A stretch of 40,517 nucleotides of DNA, taken from contig JALHQC010000039.1 in NCBI GenBank assembly GCA_022842165.1, forward strand, positions 1-40,517, read 5' to 3'. The stretch's first letter is position 1. Every line of letters begins with the position of its first letter. Positions 15,588 through 23,036 of this stretch are shown piece after piece. Made by a program: the position numbers and the translations under genes. Under the pieces are notes generated by a model. That model did no database searches, was not told the DNA's origin, and worked only from the letters and a program-made list of their open reading frames with translations. This DNA comes from a bacterium. GTDB lineage: Bacteria; Pseudomonadota; Alphaproteobacteria; Rhizobiales; Aestuariivirgaceae.

Positions 15588-16242
15588 ACCGGCAGACAGG
15601 GCGAGTGCGGGCGGCACAGGGCCTTTCGGCTATCTTCCCGCCGCCGAACCTTCGGCGGTTGCGAAGATCATGCAGGGCAAGTCCGTCGCCATCGTCGGCA
15701 ATGCGCGAAGCCTCTCGGCCTCCACAAGCGGAGAGGAGATCGAGGCTTGCGACATCATCGTCCGGCTGAATGCCGCTCCGGGCCTGTCGGCCCGGAGCCA
15801 TGGCGCCAGAACCACCTTGCTGGCCGTGAGCAAGGCCGTCTCGAAGGCCCGCCTCCGGCAGTTGCAGCCGGATATGCTGTTGTGGATGACGCCGAGGCAC
15901 TGGTATCAGGCGGTGCGCATGCATTTCTCCGGCGTGCCGGTGTGTTATTTCCAGAAAGCGTGGTGGACCGGCCTGAGCGCCAGGCTGAACGGCGCCCGCC
16001 CTAGTACCGGGATGATGACGGTCGACATGATGACCTGTCTCGGGACCTTCAGGGAGCTGAAACTGTTCGGATTCGATTTCTTTCAATCCGGCTCGCTGAG
16101 CGTCAGGCGCAGTTCCGCCCCGATCCCCCACGACTTCGCCCAGGAGCGCGAAATGATACTGAAGCTGATGCGGGACGACAGCCGGATCCGCCTCATGGGT
16201 TGCGGTGAAACCGGTGCGGACTTGAGGGAGCCGGCGCATTGA
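15577..16242 (+). CDS. GT29-type (sialyltransferase-fold) glycosyltransferase
   Basis: This 221-residue protein matches glycosyltransferase family 29. Sialylmotif L is recognisable at residues 36-80: SVAIVGNARSL, then GEEIEACDIIVRLNAAPG, then GARTT (compare VVGNSG, G-EID---F--R-N-AP, G--TT in animal enzymes). Sialylmotif S is at 141-167: RPSTGMMTVDMM, then ELKLFGFDFF. The motif VS His-x4-Glu is His185 to Glu190 in PHDFAQE. It may transfer a nine-carbon or related acid sugar from a CMP donor, but no donor-synthesis genes lie nearby. ATG 15577 is inside the upstream gene and the stop overlaps the exporter start (TTG 16239), so the three genes are coupled. No membrane anchor is seen. Confidence 0.78.
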   Translation: MRHRPADRASAGGTGPFGYLPAAEPSAVAKIMQGKSVAIVGNARSLSASTSGEEIEACDIIVRLNAAPGLSARSHGARTTLLAVSKAVSKARLRQLQPDMLLWMTPRHWYQAVRMHFSGVPVCYFQKAWWTGLSARLNGARPSTGMMTVDMMTCLGTFRELKLFGFDFFQSGSLSVRRSSAPIPHDFAQEREMILKLMRDDSRIRLMGCGETGADLREPAH

Positions 16243-17972
16243 AACTGGCGCGCACACCGCGAATCTTTTTCGGCTCGCGCGAGACCACGCCGCTTGTGGT
16301 GCTGTTGTGCCTGCTGCTGGCGAGCGTCGCCGAGGTGGCGAGCATCGGCTCTCTTCTGCCCGCCCTGACGGCGATTGCCGGGGGCGACGCGGCCGGTTCC
16401 TCGCCGGTCAACGGCTATGTCAGGTCGTTCCTTGCGCTCATGGGGGTGGAGCCGCTGCTCGGCTACATCATCGTGCTGGCGATCGGGCTTATGGCGCTGA
16501 AGTCGTTGCTGTCGTTCGCGGCGCTGTCCTATGCGGGCATCCTGGCGACGCGCGTCTCCATCTCGCTGAGGCAGCGCCTCATCAGCGCGATCTTCGATGC
16601 CCGGTGGTCGTTCTTCGCCGAGCAGAGCGGCGGCCGCATCGCGAATTCGATCGGCAACGATGCCGGCCGTGCCGGCGACGCCTATCTCGTCGCGGCCCAG
16701 GTCGTTACATATGCGATTCAGGTGATGGCCTATGCGGCGATCAACTTCATCATCGACTGGCGGCTGGCGCTTTTCGGACTGGCCGGCGGCGCCGTCGTGG
16801 CGGTGGCGCTGAATGGCGTGATCGGCGTGTCGCGACGCGCGGGCTACAGGCTGACGGATGGAACCGCGCGGCTGACCATGCTGATGACCGACACCCTCGC
16901 CAATGTGAAGCCCCTGAAGTCGATGGGGCGCCATCACGCGACGCGCGCGAAGATGAGCGAGACGCTGAAGCGCCTGCGCCGCACGCTCGTCACGCGCGAG
17001 ATCGCCAAGGCCGGATTGAGCCAGGGCAGCGATGTCGTCGTCGCCGTTCTGATCGGGGCCGGTCTCTATCTCGGCCACGCCGTCGGAAACACGCCCTTGC
17101 CCGAACTCGTGATCAGCGGCATCGGCTTCTTCCAGATCATCTCGATCACCACGCGCATGCAGCGCTTCCTGCAGCAGGCCGTGCAGCTCGAAAGCGCATA
17201 TGTGCGGACCGAGGAACTGGTGACGCGGGCCGAAGGGGAACGCGAGGTCAATCCGGGGGACCAGGAACCCGGGGCGGACGCGGGCTGCAGGTTCGAGCAC
17301 GTCGCGTTCTCGCACGGCGACAGGGAGCTACTGGGCGAGGTGACGCTGGAGATCCCCGCGCGCGGCATCACCGTTCTGCAGGGGCCTTCGGGCGCTGGAA
17401 AGACCACCATCATCGACCTGCTGATCGGCCTGCACCGGCCGGACCGCGGCGACATCTTCATCGGCGGCACGCCCATGCGGCAGGTGAACCTCTGGGCCTG
17501 GCGGAAGAAGATCGGCTATGTGCCGCAGGAACTCAATCTGTTCCACGCCAGCGTGCGCGACAACATCACCCTGAATGACGCATCGATCTCCGATGACGAC
17601 ATTCATGCGGCTGTGGAACAGGCGGGGGCGGGCGCCTTCATCGCGCGTCTGCCGCAGGGCCTCGACACCGACGTGGGCGAGATGGGGGTGAGGCTGTCGG
17701 GCGGCGAGCGCCAGCGCATCTCGCTCGCCCGGGCGCTGGTGACCAAACCCGCAATTCTCATCCTCGACGAAGTGACGAGCGCGCTCGATCCGGAAACCGA
17801 ATCGCAGATCGTCGCCAACATCGCGGGCCTCCGCGGCGCCTACACCATCCTTGCGATCACGCACAGGCCGGCCTGGACGCTGATCGCCGACCGTCTCTAC
17901 GACGTCTCGAACGGCCGCGTGACCCTGTTGCCTCAGCTCGCCTTCGACAAGGCACGGTTGCCGGCCGCCTAG
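16239..17972 (+). CDS. ABC exporter with fused membrane and ATPase domains (glycan/lipid flippase type)
   Basis: This 577-residue half-transporter has an N-terminal membrane domain of about six helices (first span near residues 18-45, others to about 305). The ATPase domain has Walker A GPSGAGKTT (382-390), Q-loop GYVPQELNLFH, signature LSGGERQR (486-493), Walker B ILILDEVTSALD, and the switch ITHRPAW. All catalytic elements look intact. It resembles MsbA/PglK-type exporters that flip lipid-linked glycans. The start is TTG 16239, overlapping the GT29 stop by 4 bp. Context suggests it exports the glycan modified by the two upstream transferases. Confidence 0.87.
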   Translation: MKLARTPRIFFGSRETTPLVVLLCLLLASVAEVASIGSLLPALTAIAGGDAAGSSPVNGYVRSFLALMGVEPLLGYIIVLAIGLMALKSLLSFAALSYAGILATRVSISLRQRLISAIFDARWSFFAEQSGGRIANSIGNDAGRAGDAYLVAAQVVTYAIQVMAYAAINFIIDWRLALFGLAGGAVVAVALNGVIGVSRRAGYRLTDGTARLTMLMTDTLANVKPLKSMGRHHATRAKMSETLKRLRRTLVTREIAKAGLSQGSDVVVAVLIGAGLYLGHAVGNTPLPELVISGIGFFQIISITTRMQRFLQQAVQLESAYVRTEELVTRAEGEREVNPGDQEPGADAGCRFEHVAFSHGDRELLGEVTLEIPARGITVLQGPSGAGKTTIIDLLIGLHRPDRGDIFIGGTPMRQVNLWAWRKKIGYVPQELNLFHASVRDNITLNDASISDDDIHAAVEQAGAGAFIARLPQGLDTDVGEMGVRLSGGERQRISLARALVTKPAILILDEVTSALDPETESQIVANIAGLRGAYTILAITHRPAWTLIADRLYDVSNGRVTLLPQLAFDKARLPAA

Positions 17973-18046
17973 TGCACTGGGCGTGCAAGTAAATTCAATT
18001 GCGAAGCAAAAAAATCGCCAGCGTCATAGCGTCCGGGCAACTTGTT

Positions 18047-18064
18047 GACGGTCAATTGACCGTC
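18047..18064. terminator. Perfect 18-bp palindrome between convergent genes
   Basis: GACGGTCAATTGACCGTC at 18047-18064 is perfectly self-complementary and can fold as a 7-bp stem with an AATT loop. It lies between the ends of the exporter (17972) and the SDR (18212), so a bidirectional terminator is possible. No real T-run flanks it, and a dimeric repressor operator is an alternative. Confidence 0.4.
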
Positions 18065-18211
18065 GGTTGCTTGTCTTATGACTTTTGCGTCTGATCGAGC
18101 CAGAATGGTTGCGTTGCGGGGAGGCAGCCACCTCCGCGCAACGGCGAGGGATGGATCGTCCGGTTGCTGGCCAGCGCTTTCCGCCGCGATTCGGGTTCAC
18201 GGCAGAAAAGT

Positions 18212-18961
18212 TCAGATCATGTAGTCGCCGCCGTTCATGTTCATGCTGGCCCCGATGAAGTAGGAGCCTTCGTCGGAAGCGAGCAGCAGCGCGGCGGGGG
18301 CAACTTCGCCCACCTCGCCGAACCGCCCGATCGGCAGTTCCTTCTTCTTGTTTTCCAGCCACTCCTGGGGCAGGCCGAGCAGAAGCGGCGTGTTGATGGG
18401 GCCGGGATTGAGGCAGTTGACCGTGATCCCGTCGCGCGCCACCTCGTAGGCGAGCGACCGTGTGAAACCCATGATGCCGGCTTTCGCCGCCACATAATGC
18501 ACCATGAAGGATGTGCCCTTGTGGGCAAGCTGCGACGACAGATTGATGATGCGGCCCCAGCGCTTGGCCTTCATGCCCGGCAATGCTTCGCGCGTGCAGA
18601 GAAAGGTGCCCTTGAGGTGAATTTCGATCATCCGGTCCCACATCTCGGTCGGCATGTTGACGAGTTCGCAGGTGGTGTCGATACCCGCGTTGTTGACGAG
18701 AATGTCGACCTCGCCCAGTTCCTTCCGCACCGTGGCGAAGGCAGCCTTGACCATCGCCTCGTCGGAGACATCGGCCTTCACCGCAATCGCCTTGCCCGGC
18801 GCGGCGATCTTCGCGGCAAACGCGGTGGCGCCGTCGAGGTTGATATCGAGCACCGCCACCCTTGCGCCCTCCCGCGCGAAGAGCTCCGAAATCGCAGCTC
18901 CAATCCCGCTAGCGCCGCCCGTCACCACGGCGATCTTTCCATCCAGTTTGCCCACGGCCAT
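18212..18961 (-). CDS. SDR-family oxidoreductase (FabG-like)
   Basis: This 249-residue short-chain dehydrogenase has VTGGASGIGAAIS at residues 13-25, Asp39 after the second strand (favouring NAD over NADP), NNAGID, catalytic Ser142/143, and Tyr156 and Lys160 (HYVAAK). The tail is MNMNGGDYMI. It is the last gene behind the Dpp-type transporter on the same strand. The AAGGAG sequence directly abuts ATG 18961, whereas the in-frame GTG at 18955 has the ideal 6-bp spacing, so translation may begin at GTG. It probably oxidises or reduces the compound brought in by the transporter. Confidence 0.86.
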   Translation of the reverse strand: MAVGKLDGKIAVVTGGASGIGAAISELFAREGARVAVLDINLDGATAFAAKIAAPGKAIAVKADVSDEAMVKAAFATVRKELGEVDILVNNAGIDTTCELVNMPTEMWDRMIEIHLKGTFLCTREALPGMKAKRWGRIINLSSQLAHKGTSFMVHYVAAKAGIMGFTRSLAYEVARDGITVNCLNPGPINTPLLLGLPQEWLENKKKELPIGRFGEVGEVAPAALLLASDEGSYFIGASMNMNGGDYMI

Positions 18962-18999
18962 CTCCTTTTCAATGTTGCCTTGTAATTCTGCGTGGCGGT

Positions 19000-20043
19000 C
19001 TAGCGCACACCTTCCGGTATGCCGGCGCCAAGAATGCGGTCTGCTTCCGCCTGAAACTGTCCGAAGTAGTCGATCGCCTGTTCCATCCGCGCCACCTCAT
19101 CGGTACGGTAACAGCAAACGGTATGGCCCGGGGCGATGGTTTCAACGGGCGGCATGATGCTTCGGCAGCGCTCCTCAGCCAGCGGGCATCGCCCCGCGAG
19201 AAAACATGCCTTGGGCAAATCGATGGGACTCGGGATTTCGCCCGCGAGTTTGATGTGCGTCAGCCGCTTGATCTTTGGGTTCGGGAGCAGCACTGACGAC
19301 AGCAGGCCCACCGTATAGGGGTGCCGCGGCCTGGCGAACAGGGAAGCTGACTCGCCCTGTTCGACGATCATGCCGAGATAGAGAACGGCGAGCCGGTGGC
19401 TCAATTGCCGGACAGCCGAGAGGTCGTGGCTGATGAACAGATAGGCCGTGCCCAGCTCGCGCTGCAGCCCGATCAGCAGGTCGATGATCTCGGCGCGCGC
19501 CGTCGGGTCCAGCGCCGACGTCGGCTCGTCGAGCACGATGATCTCGGGTTTCGAAACGATGGCGCGGGCGATGCCGACACGTTGCTGCAGGCCCATGCTG
19601 ATCTCGGCGGGGTAACGCGTCAGCAGCCATTCCGGCAGGCCCACGCGGCGCGCGGCCTCGCGCACGAGGCGTTCCCTGTCCTCTCGCGGGCGGCCCAGCG
19701 CGCTCAGCGGTTCTTCGATGATCCCATGCAGCCTGAGCCGTGGATCGAGAGACTCCGCCGGTTCCTGAAACACCAGTTGCAGCTTGCCGTGGATCTCAGG
19801 CGACCGCACCGAGCGCTTGCCACCCATCTCGAGGCTGTCGAACACGATGCGGCCGGCGGTCGGCGTGATGAGCCCCAGCAGGCAGCGGCCGATCGTCGTC
19901 TTGCCAGATCCGGATTCGCCGACTAGCGCCAAAGTCTCCCCCCGGTCCAGCGTGAAGGAGACATCGTTTACCGCGCGCACCAGCGACTTGCTTCCCGCGA
20001 CCGGGAATGTCTGGACGAGATTTTCCACGCTCAGCAGCGGCAC
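19000..20043 (-). CDS. Dpp/Opp-type ABC ATPase, DppF-like, with a degenerate signature motif
   Basis: This 347-residue ATPase is one of two for a peptide-type importer. Walker A is GESGSGKTT (42-50), the Q-loop is VFQEPAESLDP with Gln93 present, Walker B is IIVLDEPTSALD with Glu173, and the switch His206 is in FISHDLS. The signature is unusual: EISMGLQQRVG instead of LSGGQQQR. The C-terminal oligopeptide/dipeptide-transporter tail has the usual cysteine cluster (CFLAGRCPLAEERC, then CCYR). It pairs with the DppD-like protein encoded 6 bp upstream, whose defects fall in the opposite elements. Confidence 0.9.
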   Translation of the reverse strand: MPLLSVENLVQTFPVAGSKSLVRAVNDVSFTLDRGETLALVGESGSGKTTIGRCLLGLITPTAGRIVFDSLEMGGKRSVRSPEIHGKLQLVFQEPAESLDPRLRLHGIIEEPLSALGRPREDRERLVREAARRVGLPEWLLTRYPAEISMGLQQRVGIARAIVSKPEIIVLDEPTSALDPTARAEIIDLLIGLQRELGTAYLFISHDLSAVRQLSHRLAVLYLGMIVEQGESASLFARPRHPYTVGLLSSVLLPNPKIKRLTHIKLAGEIPSPIDLPKACFLAGRCPLAEERCRSIMPPVETIAPGHTVCCYRTDEVARMEQAIDYFGQFQAEADRILGAGIPEGVR

Positions 20044-20049
20044 GTCGGT

Positions 20050-21051
20050 TCAGCGCTCCACAGGAAAATGGCACATGACGAAATGACCCTTGTCCATCTC
20101 GCGCCGGAGAGGCGCTTCAGTGCGGCAGCGCTCCGCGGCGCGCACGCAGCGGTTGGCGAAGGGGCAGCCTGTCTCCGGTGTCTTTGCCGCGGTACCGGCC
20201 GTGACGTCGCCCAGCCAGTAGCGCCGCAGCCTTTCGTTTTGCGCAAAGGCCGAGAGCAGCAGGATCGAATAGGGATGGTGAGGATTGACGAAAAACTCGT
20301 CGCGGGGGGCTTCCTCGACGATTTCTCCTGCATAGATCACGGCCACCCTGTCGCAATAGTGCGCGGTGATGCCGATGTCGCGCGTTACGAACAGCATCGA
20401 CGTGCCGAAGCCCGTCACCAGATCGCGCATGAGCTCGAGAACCTGCGCCTGTACCGTGACGTCGAGGCCGCTTGTCGCATCGTCGGAAACAACGAGCTTG
20501 GGCGAACAGGCGAGTGCCACGGCCATGACCACGCGTTGTGCCATGCCGCCCGAAAGCTCGTGGGGATAGGCATTGACCCGCCGCTCCGGCGCGGGAATGC
20601 TGACCTGTTTCAGCAGTTCGAGCACGCGCAGGCGGATGCCCGCTTCAGCGAGTCCGGTGTGGGCGCGCAACACATTGCCGATCTGCTGGCCCACCGTCTG
20701 CAACGGATCGAGTTCGCCGCGGGGGTTCGAGATGATCATCGCGATCTCCCGCCCACGAAGCTGGCGCAGTGTCTGGGGATCGAGGGCCGCGAGGCTTCTG
20801 CCTTCGAAGACAATTGTACCGGCGCTGATGTAACCGGGCTCCGGCACGAGTTGCATGATGCTGCGGGCGAGCGTCGTCTTCCCAGAACCTGATTCCCCCA
20901 CCAGGCCCACCACCTCGCCGCGGGCGATCGAGAAATTGATATTGTTGAGCGCCGGTCTGCTGCGCGCCCCATACTGCGGAAATTCAACCGTGAGGCCGGC
21001 AATCTCCAGCAACGGCGCGCCGGGCGTCTGGGCCGTGGTTGCCGTGGCCAT
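20050..21051 (-). CDS. Dpp/Opp-type ABC ATPase, DppD-like, with degenerate catalytic residues
   Basis: This 333-residue ATPase has Walker A GESGSGKTT (52-60) and a canonical signature ELSGGMAQR (166-173). Three catalytic positions deviate: the Q-loop reads IISNPRGELDP (Ser108 in place of Gln), the Walker B glutamate is Asp191 (VVSDDATSGLD), and the switch histidine is Arg224 (FVTRDIG). The nucleotide sequence supports each change and there is no frameshift. The C-terminal cysteine cluster (CPFANRC, then RC, then MCHF) is present. It overlaps the DppB-like gene at position 21051. Its own Walker site is probably weak or inactive while its signature serves the partner. Confidence 0.9.
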   Translation of the reverse strand: MATATTAQTPGAPLLEIAGLTVEFPQYGARSRPALNNINFSIARGEVVGLVGESGSGKTTLARSIMQLVPEPGYISAGTIVFEGRSLAALDPQTLRQLRGREIAMIISNPRGELDPLQTVGQQIGNVLRAHTGLAEAGIRLRVLELLKQVSIPAPERRVNAYPHELSGGMAQRVVMAVALACSPKLVVSDDATSGLDVTVQAQVLELMRDLVTGFGTSMLFVTRDIGITAHYCDRVAVIYAGEIVEEAPRDEFFVNPHHPYSILLLSAFAQNERLRRYWLGDVTAGTAAKTPETGCPFANRCVRAAERCRTEAPLRREMDKGHFVMCHFPVER

Positions 21052-22058
21052 CAGCGCGTCCTCGGATCGATGACGAAGTAGAGGAGGTCGACGATCAGAT
21101 AGATGATCAGCGACAGGATGGCGGAATAGAGCACGAAGCCGAGCACGGGGTTGAGATCCGAGTTGAGAACACCCTGCACCGCGTATTGGCCAGCCCCGCC
21201 CCAGCTGAACACGATCTCCACCAGCACCGCCCCGCCGATCAGAAATCCATAAAGTACGCTGACGATGGTGACGATCGACGGCAAGGCGTTGCGCAGGGCG
21301 TTCCGCACCACCACGTTACGCGGCAAGCCGCACATTTCAGCATATCGGCTGAAATCGGCTTGCAACATGCGCTCCGTCGTCGATTGCGTCATCTTGAGTA
21401 TGGGACCTGCGTTAATGATGCCGAGCGTCAGCACCGGCAGCACGAGATGGCCCGCCGCATTGCGCAGGGCCGCCCAGTTGCCGGCGATGACGCTATCGAT
21501 CAGCAGCGAACCGGTTACGGCGGGCGGCGGGATGATGACGAAATCGATACGGCCCAAGGGCGCGGGTGCGATGCCGAGCAGCGTATAGAACAGGAAGATC
21601 AGCACCAGTGCAAACCAGAAATCCGGAAGGGCTCCGGCCATCAGGCCGTAGTAGTCGGCGATCTTGCGCAGGATGCCATGGCTGTTCTTGGCGCCCGCCA
21701 CTCCCAGCGGAATTCCGATCAGCAGCGCCACGGCCAGCGCCAGGGTGACCAGTTCGAGCGTCGCTGGAAAACGCTGCGCCAAATCGCTTGTCACCGACAT
21801 GGTCGTCTGCCAGGAGGTGCCGAGATCGCCTTCGAGGACACGCATCACATAGATACCGAACTGTTCGAGAACCGACCGGTCGAGCCCCAGTTCGGCGCGC
21901 AGTTTCAGGAGCCCGTCCTCGGTGGCGAAGGGGCCGAGCATCATCACCGCAGGATCGCCCGGAATAAGCTTTACCAGCATGAAGCTCACGAAAAGGATGC
22001 CGAGCAACTGCGGTATGACGAAGAGAAGGCGGCGGCCGATATATGCGAGCAGCTGCAT
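21051..22058 (-). CDS. Dpp/Opp-type ABC permease, DppB-like
   Basis: This 335-residue inner-membrane permease starts with the typical DppB N-terminus (YIGRRLLFVIPQLLGILFVSF, with LIPGDPAV after the first helix). About six hydrophobic spans follow. The coupling loop near residue 225 includes TERMLQADFSRYAEMCGLP, and the final helices include GFLIGGAVLVEIVFSWGG. The order binding protein, C, B, D, F is intact, with the gene starting 3 bp from the DppC-like stop. It forms the channel with the DppC-like protein. Confidence 0.92.
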   Translation of the reverse strand: MQLLAYIGRRLLFVIPQLLGILFVSFMLVKLIPGDPAVMMLGPFATEDGLLKLRAELGLDRSVLEQFGIYVMRVLEGDLGTSWQTTMSVTSDLAQRFPATLELVTLALAVALLIGIPLGVAGAKNSHGILRKIADYYGLMAGALPDFWFALVLIFLFYTLLGIAPAPLGRIDFVIIPPPAVTGSLLIDSVIAGNWAALRNAAGHLVLPVLTLGIINAGPILKMTQSTTERMLQADFSRYAEMCGLPRNVVVRNALRNALPSIVTIVSVLYGFLIGGAVLVEIVFSWGGAGQYAVQGVLNSDLNPVLGFVLYSAILSLIIYLIVDLLYFVIDPRTR

Positions 22059-22061
22059 GGC

Positions 22062-23030
22062 TCAGCCCGGTTTTGCAGCGTCTTGGCGGCCCTGTATCTG
22101 GCCCCCGAGCGTTCTGCGGCGCGATGGATCGGCGAGCACTTCGACACTCGATCCGATGAGCGCAAAACCGAACACGGTGATGGCCAGCGCGAGGCCTGGA
22201 AAGATTGAAGGCCACCAATGCCCGGTGATCACGTTCTGGTAGCCCATGGCGATCATGCTGCCCCACTCTGGTGTCGGCGCTTCAACGCCGGCGCCGATGA
22301 AGCTGAGACCGGCGGTGAGCAGAATGGCCCACCCGATGTTGACCGAGAGCTGGGCCAGCACCGGAGCCAGCGAATTGGGAATGACGTGGCGCATGAGAAT
22401 CGCCCGATCTGAAACTCCGGCTACATAGGCTGCTTCGACGTAGCGCATCCGGCGCACCGACAGCACCTGGCTGCGCATGAGGCGAAGGTAGATCGGCGTA
22501 TTGACGAAGGCCACAGCGATCACCACGCTGTAGAGGCTCTGCCCCAGTACCGCGACGACGGCGATGGCGAAGACGAACACGGGAAAGGCCTGCAGCACGT
22601 CGGACGCGCGCATGATGAAGCCCGCGGCGAAGGACCAGATGCCCCGCCGCGTCTGATAGTAGCCGGCGGCGGCGCCTAGCAGCGAACCGAGCACGGCCGA
22701 GATCAGCGTTCCCGCCAGGGCTATCGCAAGGTCGATGCGGGGCGCATAGATGATGCGCGAGAAGATATCCATGCCCGTCGCATCCGTCCCCATGATGTGG
22801 GACCAGCTCGGGGGCTTCAGGAAGTTGGCAGGATCCGCCTTTACTGGATCGTAAGGTGCGATCAGCGGCGCAAAGATGGCGCACAGGCAGATGACCGCCA
22901 CGATCGCATAACCGAGCGCGAAGGAGGGCCTGGCGCGAAGTACGGAAAGAAAGAAGTGCAAGCGCCCCCGGGCGGCCGTATCGGCCGCCCGGATGCTCAT
23001 TTCCGATCCGGGATGATTCACCCCAGCCAT
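22062..23030 (-). CDS. Dpp/Opp-type ABC permease, DppC-like
   Basis: This 322-residue permease has a cytoplasmic N-terminus of about 40 residues, a first helix (GYAIVAVICLCAIFAPLIAP), and the DppC motif PSWSHIMGTDATGMDIFSRI. The transmembrane core follows, with MRYVEAAYVAGVSDRAILMRHVIPN as the coupling loop (split here: positions about 195-220). It ends with GLALAITVFGFALIGSSVEVLADP. An internal ATG (MSIRAAD, 11 codons in) is an alternative start. It is encoded 6 bp after the binding-protein stop. Confidence 0.92.
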   Translation of the reverse strand: MAGVNHPGSEMSIRAADTAARGRLHFFLSVLRARPSFALGYAIVAVICLCAIFAPLIAPYDPVKADPANFLKPPSWSHIMGTDATGMDIFSRIIYAPRIDLAIALAGTLISAVLGSLLGAAAGYYQTRRGIWSFAAGFIMRASDVLQAFPVFVFAIAVVAVLGQSLYSVVIAVAFVNTPIYLRLMRSQVLSVRRMRYVEAAYVAGVSDRAILMRHVIPNSLAPVLAQLSVNIGWAILLTAGLSFIGAGVEAPTPEWGSMIAMGYQNVITGHWWPSIFPGLALAITVFGFALIGSSVEVLADPSRRRTLGGQIQGRQDAAKPG

Positions 23031-23036
23031 TCAGGC

